From positions 1,736,001-1,800,000 of the forward strand of contig NZ_FSRM01000001.1 in the NCBI RefSeq assembly GCF_900141745.1: a stretch of 64,000 bases of DNA, read 5' to 3'. The DNA comes from Paraburkholderia phenazinium. GTDB taxonomy: Bacteria > Pseudomonadota > Gammaproteobacteria > Burkholderiales > Burkholderiaceae. Under the pieces are notes generated by a model. The model saw nothing but the letters and a program-made list of their open reading frames with translations. It was not told the DNA's origin and made no database searches. Position numbers and translations under genes: made by a program. Below, in pieces: positions 37,977-47,572 of this stretch (the first letter of the stretch is position 1; every line of letters begins with the position of its first letter).

Positions 37977-38216
37977 ATGGACAATATCGAACAGCGCGTC
38001 AAGAAGATCGTCGCAGAACAACTGGGCGTTGCCGAAGCAGAGATCAAGAACGAAGCCTCGTTCGTGAACGACCTCGGCGCTGACTCGCTCGACACCGTCG
38101 AACTCGTGATGGCCCTCGAAGACGAATTCGGCATGGAAATTCCGGATGAAGAAGCTGAGAAGATCACGACCGTCCAGCAAGCGATCGACTACGCTCGCGC
38201 AAACGTCAAGGCCTAA
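37977..38216 (+). CDS. acpP: Acyl carrier protein
   Basis: This 79-residue acidic protein has the phosphopantetheine site [11 protein letters not shown] (Ser37). It carries acyl chains during fatty acid synthesis and is modified by AcpS, whose gene is at 51486 in this window. A GGAGGGG site about 6 nt upstream is very strong, as expected for an abundant protein. A 270-bp spacer with a large hairpin separates it from fabF. Confidence 0.98.
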
Positions 38217-38410
38217 GGTCATTCGCGCCCGCGTTGCTGGGTTGGCGGCGTGTGACGCCCTGTTGGGCCGGTTTCCGGCATCCACGGGGCTGGTGCTATT
38301 GCCGACGGAGTTGGCGATGAAGTTGCCGGCGCAGCCGTTTCCAGCGCAGATGCAAGTGCAGGTTTCGGCGCAGTTTCCAACGCGTTTTTCAGCGCGTGTT
38401 CCAGGTTAAC

Positions 38411-38462
38411 AGCCACAGGGCTCACAGGTCCGATTCCTGTGGCCGCTGTGGCTTTTGCTTTT
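38411..38462 (+). terminator. Nested hairpin between acpP and fabF
   Basis: An outer stem AGCCACAG/CTGTGGCT (38411-38418 with 38446-38453) encloses an inner stem CACAGG/CCTGTG (38423-38428 with 38436-38441), followed by TTTGCTTTTG. It ends 25 bp before the fabF start and can act as a partial terminator that keeps acpP mRNA more abundant than fabF mRNA. Confidence 0.6.
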
Positions 38463-38486
38463 GTCACCTATGAAAAAGAGGTTACC

Positions 38487-39725
38487 GTGAGCCGTCGTCG
38501 TGTTGTCGTTACAGGCCTGGGGCTGATTTCGCCTGTTGGCAATAATGTTGCCGACGGCTGGGCCAATCTGGTCGCCGGCAAGTCGGGCATTGCCAACATC
38601 ACGAAGTTCGATGCCGCGAACTTCACGACCCGCTTTGCCGGCGAGGTGAAGGGCTTCAATATCGAGGACTACATCCCCGGCAAGGAAGCGCGCCACATGG
38701 ATACGTTCATCCATTACGGCGTGGCTGCCGGCATCCAGGCGATGCAGGACAGCGGGCTCGAAGTCACCGATGAGAATTCGGAGCGCATCGGCGTTGTGGT
38801 TGGCTCGGGCATCGGGGGTCTGCCGATGATCGAAGTCACGCAGACGGAACTGCTCAATCGCGGCCCGCGCCGGATTTCGCCGTTCTTCGTGCCGGCCTCG
38901 ATCATCAACATGATCTCCGGCCATCTCTCGATCAAGTTCGGCATCAAGGGCCCGAACCTCGCTATCGTCACGGCGTGCACCACCGGCCTGCATTGCATCG
39001 GCGAGGCCTCGCGCCTGATCGAATATGGCGACGCCGACGTGATGATTGCGGGCGGTGCGGAATCGACCGTGTCGCCGCTTGGCATTGGCGGCTTCGCGGC
39101 GGCGCGTGCCCTGTCGCAACGCAATGACGATCCGGCTACGGCGAGCCGTCCGTGGGACAAGGATCGCGACGGCTTCGTGCTCGGCGAGGGCGCCGGCGTG
39201 ATGGTGCTCGAAGAGTACGAGCACGCGAAGGCCCGCGGCGCGAAGATTTACGCCGAAGTGAGCGGTTATGGGATGAGCGGCGACGCCTATCACATGACTG
39301 CCCCGGTAGAAGATGGCGACGGCGCACGTCGATGCATGCTGGCCGCATTGAAGAATGCAGGTGTGAACGTGGATCAGGTGAACTACCTGAACGCCCATGG
39401 CACCTCGACGCAGCTCGGCGACCTCGCGGAAACCACCGGCATCAAGCGTGCCTTCGGCGATCACGCGAAGAACATCGTCGTGAATTCGACAAAGTCGATG
39501 ACCGGCCACCTGCTGGGTGGCGCGGGCGGTCTCGAGTCGGTCTTCACGGTCCTCGCCGTGCACAATCAGATCTCGCCGCCGACGATCAACATCTTCAACC
39601 AGGATCCCCAGTGCGATCTTGATTACTGCGCCAACACCGCGCGGGAGATGAAAATCGACATCGCGCTGAAGAACTCGTTTGGGTTCGGCGGCACGAACGG
39701 CACGCTGGTCTTCAAGCGCGCCTGA
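38487..39725 (+). CDS. fabF: Beta-ketoacyl-ACP synthase II
   Basis: This 412-residue protein has the catalytic Cys at about 164 in [11 protein letters not shown], and His in [11 protein letters not shown] and [13 protein letters not shown]. It carries out elongation condensations in fatty acid synthesis. The GTG at 38487 ([13 protein letters not shown]) is chosen because it has an AGAGG site 5 nt upstream and gives the normal family length. An upstream in-frame codon would extend into the hairpin. Confidence 0.96.
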   Translation: MSRRRVVVTGLGLISPVGNNVADGWANLVAGKSGIANITKFDAANFTTRFAGEVKGFNIEDYIPGKEARHMDTFIHYGVAAGIQAMQDSGLEVTDENSERIGVVVGSGIGGLPMIEVTQTELLNRGPRRISPFFVPASIINMISGHLSIKFGIKGPNLAIVTACTTGLHCIGEASRLIEYGDADVMIAGGAESTVSPLGIGGFAAARALSQRNDDPATASRPWDKDRDGFVLGEGAGVMVLEEYEHAKARGAKIYAEVSGYGMSGDAYHMTAPVEDGDGARRCMLAALKNAGVNVDQVNYLNAHGTSTQLGDLAETTGIKRAFGDHAKNIVVNSTKSMTGHLLGGAGGLESVFTVLAVHNQISPPTINIFNQDPQCDLDYCANTAREMKIDIALKNSFGFGGTNGTLVFKRA

Positions 39726-39739
39726 GCGGACCGGTCCGT

Positions 39740-40219
39740 TTGACGTCACCCTCCACGCAGCCCGGTCCCGCGCTTCCCGCCGGACCGGTATCGCCGAACG
39801 GAGCGCCGCTGGTTACCCTGCGACGCTCCGTTGTCCTGCGTAGCGCAACGGTGGCTTTTATCCTGATTGCCGTGGCTGCCGTTCAGGCATGCCTGTCAGC
39901 CCGGCTCGGCGCCATGCAGGCAGCGCCCGCTGCCGCAACTGTGCTAGCTTTCCTCTCGCTCGCCGCGCGGCGGCATTGGCACGCCGAGCCCGGCGCCATC
40001 AAAATCGGGCCCGATGGCCTCACCGTCTGGAACCGCGCCGGGCGCACGCTCGAGCAGGGTCGTATTGCCGGTTGCTCGCAGTGGAGCGGCCGGCTCCTCA
40101 TTCTGGTGCTCGTGGGCGCGAGCGGCCGTTCCCGGCCGTTGCTGATCGCGGCCGACACGCTGTCTGCCGAGGCGTTCCGCGAGCTGGCCGTGCTGGGCCG
40201 GCGCGCCGCCGGCGTCTGA
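39740..40219 (+). CDS. Small inner-membrane protein, possibly YgfX-like
   Basis: This 159-residue protein has a Pro-rich N-terminus, two hydrophobic segments (VAFILIAVAAVQACL and AAPAAATVLAFLSLA), then a soluble part ending PLLIAADTLSAEAFRELAVL. The C-terminal pattern recalls YgfX/CptA-type proteins, but this is a weak resemblance. The start is a TTG because no ATG or GTG lies near the beginning. It sits between fabF and rpoE and may be read with either. Function unknown. Confidence 0.6.
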   Translation: MTSPSTQPGPALPAGPVSPNGAPLVTLRRSVVLRSATVAFILIAVAAVQACLSARLGAMQAAPAAATVLAFLSLAARRHWHAEPGAIKIGPDGLTVWNRAGRTLEQGRIAGCSQWSGRLLILVLVGASGRSRPLLIAADTLSAEAFRELAVLGRRAAGV

Positions 40220-40274
40220 CTGTAACGACTGTAACCGCGAGTACCTTAGTAACGTGACGCGATGATGGGGACGC

Positions 40275-40280
40275 TACAAT
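40275..40280 (+). promoter_or_regulatory. Possible -10 element upstream of rpoE
   Basis: TACAAT lies 40 bp before the rpoE start. Only a poor -35 (GTGACG, 15-bp spacer) precedes it, so this is a weak candidate. I see no clear sigma-E type (GAACTT/TCTGA) pair here. Confidence 0.3.
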
Positions 40281-40320
40281 GGTGCCCCGCGTTGCAGCCC
40301 ATAGTTAACGGATTTATCAG

Positions 40321-40920
40321 GTGAGCGAAAAAGAAATTGATCAGGTGCTGGTCGAACGCGTCCAGAAGGGCGACAAGGCCGCGTTCGAGCTTCTGGTCTC
40401 CAAATACCACCGGAAGATCCTCCGGCTGATCTCGCGCCTCGTGCGGGACCCCGCTGAGGTTGAGGATGTAGCCCAGGATGCCTTCATCAAGGCATACCGG
40501 GCGCTGCCCCAATTCCGCGGCGAATCGGCCTTTTATACGTGGTTGTACCGGATTGCGGTCAACACGGCAAAGAACTACCTTGCGACCCAGGGGCGGCGTG
40601 CACCCACTTCGACCGAAGCAGATGCTGAAGAAGCTGAAACTTTCTCGGACGCCGACCAACTAAGGGATATCAACACGCCTGAGTCGATGTTGATGAGCAA
40701 GCAGATCGCTGAGACGGTCAATGCTGCGATGGCGGTTTTACCGGAAGAGTTGCGCACCGCCATTACTCTTCGTGAAATTGAAGGTTTGAGCTATGAGGAA
40801 ATCGCTGAGATGATGGGGTGCCCAATCGGCACGGTCAGATCACGAATTTTTCGCGCTCGCGAAGCCATTGCGGCAAAATTGCGTCCATTGCTTGACACAC
40901 CCGAAGGCAAACGCTGGTAG
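40321..40920 (+). CDS. rpoE: Extracytoplasmic-function sigma factor RpoE
   Basis: This 199-residue ECF sigma factor has region 2 (DVAQDAFIKAYRALPQFRGE, with FYTWLYRIAVN) and region 4 (LREIEGLSYEEIAEMMGCPI, then GTVRSRIFRAREA). It controls the envelope stress response and is restrained by RseA encoded immediately downstream. The start is a GTG with CAGG upstream. It heads the rpoE-rseA-rseB-mucD set, the arrangement also called algU-mucABD in pseudomonads. Confidence 0.96.
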   Translation: MSEKEIDQVLVERVQKGDKAAFELLVSKYHRKILRLISRLVRDPAEVEDVAQDAFIKAYRALPQFRGESAFYTWLYRIAVNTAKNYLATQGRRAPTSTEADAEEAETFSDADQLRDINTPESMLMSKQIAETVNAAMAVLPEELRTAITLREIEGLSYEEIAEMMGCPIGTVRSRIFRAREAIAAKLRPLLDTPEGKRW

Positions 40921-41001
40921 TCGGCCAGCTCGCCCGTCGGGGCAATGGGGCAATATCTGGGTTAGGTGGTGTCACTAGGGGTGTGTAAGATGGGGAGCAT
41001 C

Positions 41002-41628
41002 ATGGGGTCGGTCTCGATGCAATCGCAAGCAAGCTCGCGAGGCGAGCGTCTGTCCGCTTTTGTCGACGGTGAGCTGTTCGGCGAAGAGCATCTGAACAAG
41101 TTTATTTCCGAGCTGGATCGCGAAGATCGCGCGTCCTGGTCGCATTACCACCTGATCGGCGACGCTCTGCGTTCGGACGATCTGGCGGTAAGCCCCGCGA
41201 CCAGTAGCGCGTTCCTCGCCAGCTTCAGTGCGCGTCTCGAGCAGGAGCCGCACGTGCTGGCGCCCGCCGCGATGCCGGCTGCAGGCCGTTTGCTGGCGCT
41301 GCGCCGCCGCTTCGTGCCGGCGTTTGCGGTCGCCGCTGCCGCCGCCACGCTGACGTGGATTGTCGTGCCGCAATTGCAGGGTGTGCCGGGCGGTGCGGGC
41401 GTGTCTCAGGTCGCGTCGCTGCAGTCCCATGGCGATTCCGTGCAGCGTGTGGCCATGGCCCCGGTGCCGACGGTTGCCGCCGCCCAGCCGGTTTCGGACG
41501 GCAACATCATCCGCGACGCGAGCCTCGACCAGTATCTGGAAGCTCATCAACAGTTTGCACAGCAACCGGTTATGCCCGGTTCGATGCCGCTGATTCGCAC
41601 CTCCGCCATGACCACGCAAGGCCAATAG
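41002..41628 (+). CDS. rseA: Anti-sigma-E factor RseA (MucA)
   Basis: This protein of about 208 residues has an N-terminal cytoplasmic anti-sigma domain (RGERLSAFVDGELFGEEHLN, then WSHYHLIGDALRSDD), one membrane helix (VPAFAVAAAAATLTWIVV) and a periplasmic tail. It holds RpoE at the membrane until proteolysed in stress. The start is uncertain: ATG 41002 has GGGGAG 4 nt upstream, while ATG 40990 is an alternative. It follows rpoE by about 80 bp. Confidence 0.92.
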   Translation: MGSVSMQSQASSRGERLSAFVDGELFGEEHLNKFISELDREDRASWSHYHLIGDALRSDDLAVSPATSSAFLASFSARLEQEPHVLAPAAMPAAGRLLALRRRFVPAFAVAAAAATLTWIVVPQLQGVPGGAGVSQVASLQSHGDSVQRVAMAPVPTVAAAQPVSDGNIIRDASLDQYLEAHQQFAQQPVMPGSMPLIRTSAMTTQGQ

Positions 41629-41632
41629 TCTG

Positions 41633-42676
41633 ATGCAGACACTGCGGTTGAATAAAACGACTATCTGGGGGCGGCTGCCGGCATTTCTGTTCTGTGCAGC
41701 CGTATTGTTGTCCGCCACACCGCGTGTCTTTGCGCAGTCCGACGATCCGCTCGTCGCCCGCCGGACTGCGGCTGACTTGCTCAACCGCATTCACCAGGCC
41801 GCCCAGCAGCAGAATTACGAAGGGGCGTTCGTCTATCAGCGGGGCAATTTCGTCCAGACCTCGCGGATCGTCCATTTCGCCACCCACAGGGACGGCGAGT
41901 TCGAGCAGCTCGAAAGCCTGGACGGCAAGCCGCGCAAGATGTTGCGCCATAACGACGAAATGTACACGTTCATCCCCGAACGGCATTTGTGCGTCGTCGA
42001 AAAGCGCCAAAACAAAGATTCATTCCCCGCTTTGCTCGCGGCCAGCAGCGACCAGGTGATGTCTGTCTATGAGCCGAAGCTGCTCGGCGACGACCGCGTC
42101 GCGGGTATCGACAGTCAAGTGCTCGAACTCGACCCGAAAGACGCCTTCCGGTTCGCTTACAAGCTTTGGGCGGACAAAAAGACCGGCTTACTGCTGCGCG
42201 CGCAGACGCTCGACCCGAGCGGGCAGGTGCTCGAGCAGTTGTCGTTCTCGCAGATCAGCATAGGCGTGCCGGTCGATACGACGCCGATCGCCAATGGCAT
42301 CCACAACACCGCGGGCTGGACCGTCGTGAAGCCGCCGGTCGAGCCGGTGGATATGGAAGCGCAGGGCTGGCAGATCGATCCCACCGTGCCCGGTTTCCAC
42401 AAGATTCGCGAGTTGCGCCGTCCGATGGCGTCGGCTGATCCAAGCGAGCCACCCATCCCGGTCGACCAGGCCGTGTTCTCGGACGGCCTCGCGGCGATTT
42501 CGGTATTTGTCGAGCCGGTCGAAAAAAATACCCGTAAGGAAGGCGCTGGCAGCAGCGGGGCGACGCACGTGCTGGTCAAGCGTCAAGGTGACTTCTGGAT
42601 TACTCTGCTGGGGGAAGTGCCCCAAGCCACATTGCAGCAATTTGCGTCTGCCATAGAATATAAGGCTCCCAAGTAA
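41633..42676 (+). CDS. rseB: RseB/MucB periplasmic regulator of sigma-E
   Basis: This 347-residue protein has a signal peptide (FLFCAAVLLSATPRVFAQ) and the MucB/RseB domains: NYEGAFVYQRGNFVQTSRIV, EQLESLDGKPRKMLRHNDEM in the N-terminal lipoprotein-like domain and the C-terminal RseA-binding domain. It protects RseA from cleavage and senses lipoprotein or LPS signals. The start follows the rseA stop by 4 bp. Confidence 0.94.
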   Translation: MQTLRLNKTTIWGRLPAFLFCAAVLLSATPRVFAQSDDPLVARRTAADLLNRIHQAAQQQNYEGAFVYQRGNFVQTSRIVHFATHRDGEFEQLESLDGKPRKMLRHNDEMYTFIPERHLCVVEKRQNKDSFPALLAASSDQVMSVYEPKLLGDDRVAGIDSQVLELDPKDAFRFAYKLWADKKTGLLLRAQTLDPSGQVLEQLSFSQISIGVPVDTTPIANGIHNTAGWTVVKPPVEPVDMEAQGWQIDPTVPGFHKIRELRRPMASADPSEPPIPVDQAVFSDGLAAISVFVEPVEKNTRKEGAGSSGATHVLVKRQGDFWITLLGEVPQATLQQFASAIEYKAPK

Positions 42677-42704
42677 TTCCTCGAATCCCTCTGCTGGCTA
42701 CGAT

Positions 42705-44258
42705 ATGACGATTTTCACGGTGCGCAAATTTCTCGCAGCCGCGGTGGTGGCAGTTTGTCTGCCGCTCGTACCGCATGCAGCGTCGGCGGCGCCTGCAGCC
42801 AATCTTCCCGACTTTACCGATCTCGTCGACAAGGTCGGGCCGGCAGTCGTCAACATCCGCACCACGACCAAGGTGACGGGTAGCAGTGCCCATGGCACGG
42901 CGCCAGGACTCGATGACGGTGATATGTCAGAGTTCTTCCGGCGCTTTTTCGGCATTCCGTTGCCGCAGCAGCCCGGTTCGCCTGGCAATGGGAATGGCAA
43001 CGGCGGTGGCGGTAGTGGCGGCGATAACGGCGACAACGGCAGTGGCAGCGGCGGGAGCAGCAGCAACCAGGACGCACCCGACAACTCCGATTCCGAGCAG
43101 AGCAGCGGTGTGGGGTCCGGCTTCATCCTGTCGCAGGATGGCTATGTGATGACCAACGCCCACGTGGTCGATGACGCCGACAACATCTATGTCACGCTGA
43201 CCGACAAGCGAGAATTCAAGGCCAAGCTGATTGGCATGGACGATCGCACCGACGTTGCGGTGGTGAAGATCAACGCGTCGAATCTGCCGGCCGTCACGAT
43301 TGGCGATTCGACCAAGGTGCGTGTGGGCGAATGGGTTGTGGCCATCGGCTCGCCGTTCGGGCTGGAAAACACGGTCACCGCCGGGATTGTCAGCGCCAAA
43401 GGGCGCGACACCGGTGATTATCTGCCGTTCATCCAGACCGACGTGCCGGTCAATCCTGGCAACTCGGGTGGTCCGCTCATCAATATGCAGGGCGAGGTAA
43501 TCGGCATCAACTCGCAGATCTACAGCCGTACCGGCGGGTTCATGGGCATTTCGTTCGCGATCCCGATCGACGAAGCGATGCGCGTGGCCGAGCAGTTGAA
43601 GACAACGGGCAAAGTCACGCGTGGCCGGATTGCGGTGGCCATCGGCGAAGTGACCAAGGACGTGGCCGATTCGCTTGGCTTGCCGTCCGCTCAAGGTGCG
43701 CTCGTCAGCAGTGTCGAACCTGGAGGCCCGGCCGATAAAGCCGGCGTGCAGCCGGGCGACATCATCCTGAAGTTCAACGGCCATTCCGTCGACACCGCGA
43801 CTGACTTGCCGCGTATGGTTGGCGACACGAAGCCGGGCACCAAGGCCACCATCACCGTGTGGCGCAAGGGGCAAACGCGCGATCTGTCGGTCACGATTGC
43901 CGAAATGCAGGCTGACAAAACCGCCAAGACCGACGAGAAGCAGACCCCGCCGCCGAAGCAACGCGCGACGAATTCTCTCGGCATCGCGGTGAGCGACATC
44001 CCCGCCGACCAGCAGAAGACGCTGAAGGTGCACGGTGGCGTGCAGGTCGATCAGGTGGACGGACCGGCTGCCCGCGTCGGCTTGCAGAAGGGCGACATCA
44101 TTCTGCGCGTCGGCGATACGGATATCTCGAGCGCGAAGCAGTTCGACGAAGTGACCGCGCATCTGGACCCGCAAAAGATGATTGCGTTGCTGGTGCGTCG
44201 TGGCGACAACACGCAATTCGTGCCGCTGCGCCCGCGTAGCGGCTCCGCGCAGAAGTGA
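42705..44258 (+). CDS. mucD: DegP/MucD-type periplasmic serine protease
   Basis: This 517-residue protein has a signal peptide, then a trypsin-like domain with His about 152 (MTNAHVVDD), Asp about 182 (DDRTDVAVVKI) and Ser about 252 (VNPGNSGGPLI), followed by two PDZ domains (about 300-400 and 420-510). A Gly/Asn/Ser-rich linker at residues 90-120 occupies the LA-loop position. It degrades misfolded periplasmic proteins and belongs to the sigma-E gene set. Its stop overlaps the next GTG start. Confidence 0.94.
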   Translation: MTIFTVRKFLAAAVVAVCLPLVPHAASAAPAANLPDFTDLVDKVGPAVVNIRTTTKVTGSSAHGTAPGLDDGDMSEFFRRFFGIPLPQQPGSPGNGNGNGGGGSGGDNGDNGSGSGGSSSNQDAPDNSDSEQSSGVGSGFILSQDGYVMTNAHVVDDADNIYVTLTDKREFKAKLIGMDDRTDVAVVKINASNLPAVTIGDSTKVRVGEWVVAIGSPFGLENTVTAGIVSAKGRDTGDYLPFIQTDVPVNPGNSGGPLINMQGEVIGINSQIYSRTGGFMGISFAIPIDEAMRVAEQLKTTGKVTRGRIAVAIGEVTKDVADSLGLPSAQGALVSSVEPGGPADKAGVQPGDIILKFNGHSVDTATDLPRMVGDTKPGTKATITVWRKGQTRDLSVTIAEMQADKTAKTDEKQTPPPKQRATNSLGIAVSDIPADQQKTLKVHGGVQVDQVDGPAARVGLQKGDIILRVGDTDISSAKQFDEVTAHLDPQKMIALLVRRGDNTQFVPLRPRSGSAQK

Positions 44259-44521
44259 CAACACCGGTGGCACCGCTCACGCTCTACGGGCGCGCGTGGT
44301 GCCACCTTTGTGACGACATGCGTGCCGGGCTCGAGCCGTTGCTGATGGAGTTCGGGGCGCAGGTCGAGATCGTCGATGTCGACACTGATCCTGCACTCGA
44401 AGCGCGTTACAACGAGTTAGTGCCGGTTTTGGTGTGTGATGGTGTCGAGTTGTGCCACTATCACCTCGACGAAGGGCGGGTCCGCGCAGCGCTGAGCGCA
44501 CGTGCCGGGCAGATCCGCTAG
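44255..44521 (+). CDS. Glutaredoxin-like protein
   Basis: This 88-residue thioredoxin-fold protein has the redox motif WCHLC (Cys16, Cys19) and VPVLVCDGVELCHYHLD with the cis-proline (VPV). It matches the glutaredoxin-2-like/DUF836 group. The GTG start overlaps the mucD stop (GTGA), so it is translated with mucD, perhaps acting in thiol balance during envelope stress. The exact partner is unknown. Confidence 0.82.
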   Translation: MTTPVAPLTLYGRAWCHLCDDMRAGLEPLLMEFGAQVEIVDVDTDPALEARYNELVPVLVCDGVELCHYHLDEGRVRAALSARAGQIR

Positions 44522-44691
44522 CGCATCGAAAGTCACGGGGCCCGACATACGTCTGAGCCCGCTTTCAGTGCTCTCCTGCAAGATATGCCGGGCGGAAGCC
44601 TTTTTCGGCTAAAATAGAGAGGTTTTTCACCTACTTCCAAGGCGTGCTCCGCAATCGTCCGGGCGCGCCTTTTTCGCTTGATCGGTACTGA

Positions 44692-46485
44692 ATGGATCAT
44701 ATTCGTAATTTCTCGATCATTGCGCACATCGACCATGGCAAGTCGACGCTCGCCGATCGCATCATCCAGATTTGCGGCGGCCTGTCCGACCGCGAAATGG
44801 AATCGCAGGTGCTCGACTCGATGGATCTCGAGCGCGAGCGCGGCATCACCATCAAGGCACAGACTGCTGCACTGACGTACAAAGCCCGCGATGGGCGGAT
44901 CTACAACCTCAATATGATCGACACGCCGGGGCACGTCGATTTCTCGTACGAAGTCAGCCGCTCGCTGTCGGCGTGCGAAGGCGCGCTGCTGGTGGTCGAC
45001 GCGAGTCAGGGCGTCGAAGCTCAGACGGTTGCGAACTGCTATACGGCAATCGAGCTCGGCGTCGATGTGATTCCGGTCCTCAACAAGATCGACTTGCCCG
45101 CGGCGAACCCCGAAAACGCGATCACCGAAATCGAAGATGTGATCGGCATCGACGCAACCGATGCCACGCGTTGTAGCGCGAAAACGGGCCTCGGCGTCGA
45201 AGACGTGCTGGAAGCGCTGATCGCGAAAGTGCCGCCGCCCAAGGGCGATCCCGAAGCGCCGCTGCAGGCGTTGATCATCGATTCGTGGTTCGACAACTAC
45301 GTTGGCGTGGTGATGCTGGTGCGTATCGTCAACGGCACGCTGCGTCCCAAAGACAAGATCCGCTTGATGGCGACCGACACTCAGTACCCGGTCGAGCACA
45401 TTGGCGTGTTCACGCCGAAATCGAAGAATCTCGAGTCGCTGTCCGCCGGGCAGGTGGGCTTCATCATCGCCGGCATCAAGGAATTGGCCGCCGCGAAGGT
45501 GGGCGATACCGTCACGCTGGTGAACCGTCCGGCGCCCGCGCCGCTGCCGGGCTTCAAGGAAGTGAAGCCGCAGGTGTTCGCCGGTCTCTACCCGGTCGAA
45601 GCCAACCAGTACGACGCCCTGCGCGATTCGCTGGAAAAACTGAAGCTCAACGACGCCTCGCTGCACTACGAGCCGGAAGTTTCGCAGGCGCTTGGCTTCG
45701 GCTTCCGTTGCGGCTTCCTCGGTCTCCTGCACATGGAGATCGTGCAGGAGCGCCTCGAGCGCGAGTTCGACATGGACCTGATCACCACGGCGCCGACCGT
45801 GGTGTATGAAGTCCTGCAACGCGACGGCACGGTCATCATGGTCGAGAACCCTGCCAAGATGCCTGATCCGTCGAAGATCGAAGAAGTGCGCGAGCCGATC
45901 GTCACCGTGAACCTGTATATGCCGCAGGACTACGTGGGCTCGGTCATCACGCTGTGTACGCAAAAGCGCGGCGTCCAGATCAACATGCAGTACCACGGCC
46001 GCCAGGTTCAGCTCACGTACGAAATTCCGATGGGCGAAGTCGTGCTCGACTTCTTCGATCGTCTAAAGTCCATGTCGCGCGGTTATGCGTCGATGGACTA
46101 CGAGTTCAAGGAATATCGTGCAGCGGATGTCGTGAAGGTGGACATGCTGATCAACGGCGACAAGGTCGATGCGCTGTCGGTGATCGTCCACCGTTCGCAG
46201 AGCCAGCACCGCGGCCGCGAAGTGGCGGCCAAGATGCGCGAACTGATTCCGCGTCAGATGTACGACGTGGCGATTCAGGCGACCATCGGCGCGAACATTA
46301 TCGCCCGCGAAAACATCAAGGCATTGCGTAAGAATGTGCTGGCAAAATGCTACGGCGGCGATATTTCACGTAAGAAGAAGCTGTTGGAAAAGCAGAAGGC
46401 AGGCAAGAAGCGAATGAAGCAGGTCGGGTCCGTCGAGATTCCGCAAGAAGCTTTCCTCGCGATTCTGCGTGTCGAAGACAAATAA
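44692..46485 (+). CDS. lepA: Elongation factor 4 (LepA)
   Basis: This 597-residue translational GTPase has G1 [14 protein letters not shown]2 [13 protein letters not shown]3 DTPGHVDF and G4 NKIDLP, and the LepA C-terminal domain ending [22 protein letters not shown]4 binds ribosomes and can back-translocate them. It begins the usual lepA-lepB-rnc-era group; lepB follows 18 bp after its stop. Confidence 0.97.
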   Translation: MDHIRNFSIIAHIDHGKSTLADRIIQICGGLSDREMESQVLDSMDLERERGITIKAQTAALTYKARDGRIYNLNMIDTPGHVDFSYEVSRSLSACEGALLVVDASQGVEAQTVANCYTAIELGVDVIPVLNKIDLPAANPENAITEIEDVIGIDATDATRCSAKTGLGVEDVLEALIAKVPPPKGDPEAPLQALIIDSWFDNYVGVVMLVRIVNGTLRPKDKIRLMATDTQYPVEHIGVFTPKSKNLESLSAGQVGFIIAGIKELAAAKVGDTVTLVNRPAPAPLPGFKEVKPQVFAGLYPVEANQYDALRDSLEKLKLNDASLHYEPEVSQALGFGFRCGFLGLLHMEIVQERLEREFDMDLITTAPTVVYEVLQRDGTVIMVENPAKMPDPSKIEEVREPIVTVNLYMPQDYVGSVITLCTQKRGVQINMQYHGRQVQLTYEIPMGEVVLDFFDRLKSMSRGYASMDYEFKEYRAADVVKVDMLINGDKVDALSVIVHRSQSQHRGREVAAKMRELIPRQMYDVAIQATIGANIIARENIKALRKNVLAKCYGGDISRKKKLLEKQKAGKKRMKQVGSVEIPQEAFLAILRVEDK

Positions 46486-46503
46486 GACGAAGAACGGAAC
46501 TCT

Positions 46504-47397
46504 ATGAATTTTGCGCTGATTCTTTTTGTGCTCGTCATCATTACGGGCATCGCATGGGTCGCAGACAAACTGGTTTTCGTGCCGCAACGGCGGCGCGCGG
46601 CGGACGAGGCAGTTGCCGAGTTCGACCGTCAGCAGGCGCGCGTTGGTGAGCGCTTCGCCGACGAAAACGCTCCGCAAACGCGGGCGCGTCTGCGTGAAGA
46701 AAAGCTTCGCCAACCCTGGTGGCTCGAATATTCGGCGAGCTTCTTCCCGGTCATTCTCGTGGTGTTCGTGGTCCGCTCGTTTGTGGTCGAGCCGTTCAAG
46801 ATTCCGTCGGGCTCGATGGTGCCGACGCTGCTGGTGGGCGACTTCATCCTCGTCAACAAGTATGAATATGGCATCCGTCTGCCGATCACCAACACCAAGA
46901 TCACCGACGGCAGTCCGCTTCAGCGCGGCGACGTGGTGGTGTTCCGCTACCCGAAAGACGAATCGGTCGACTACATCAAGCGCGTGATCGGCCTGCCGGG
47001 CGACGTGGTGGCGTATCAGGACAAACAGCTGACCATCAACGGCAAGCCTGTGCCGGAGACGCCACTGCCTGACTACTTCGACGAAGAGCGCATTGGGTAC
47101 GCGAAACAGTTCGAAGAGGACATCGACGGCCGCAAGAATGCAATTCTCAATAATCCGGCAGTGCCGCCGTACATCGTCGGCGCGGAAGACTATCCGTATC
47201 GGGATAACTGCACGTACAACGCGCGCGGCGTGATCTGCAAGGTGCCGCCCGGCAATTATTTCATGATGGGCGACAACCGTGATAACAGCGCGGACAGTCG
47301 CTACTGGGGCTTCGCGCCGGACAAGAATATCGTCGGCCGCGCGTTCTTTATCTGGATGAATTTCAGCAACTTGAAACGCATCGGGACGTTCCACTGA
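46504..47397 (+). CDS. lepB: Signal peptidase I
   Basis: This 297-residue inner-membrane protein has two N-terminal helices, the nucleophile Ser about 104 in IPSGSMVPTLLVGDF, the general-base Lys about 159 in DYIKRVIGLPGDVV, and MGDNRDNSADSRYWGF. It cleaves signal peptides of exported proteins. It is coupled to lepA by close spacing. Confidence 0.97.
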   Translation: MNFALILFVLVIITGIAWVADKLVFVPQRRRAADEAVAEFDRQQARVGERFADENAPQTRARLREEKLRQPWWLEYSASFFPVILVVFVVRSFVVEPFKIPSGSMVPTLLVGDFILVNKYEYGIRLPITNTKITDGSPLQRGDVVVFRYPKDESVDYIKRVIGLPGDVVAYQDKQLTINGKPVPETPLPDYFDEERIGYAKQFEEDIDGRKNAILNNPAVPPYIVGAEDYPYRDNCTYNARGVICKVPPGNYFMMGDNRDNSADSRYWGFAPDKNIVGRAFFIWMNFSNLKRIGTFH

Positions 47398-47572
47398 TCG
47401 TCACCGCACTGACCGCACGCTGACCAGACAACACGTCGCGCAGATGCCACTCATTGGGCGCGGCGTGTTCTCACGCTACTTTAAGAACGTGCGGTAAGGT
47501 CGCTTCACAACGCTTTTTCCGTTGGCCGCTCCGCGTTTTCGCCGGGGCAGGCGCCCGCGTTATACTCTGCAC

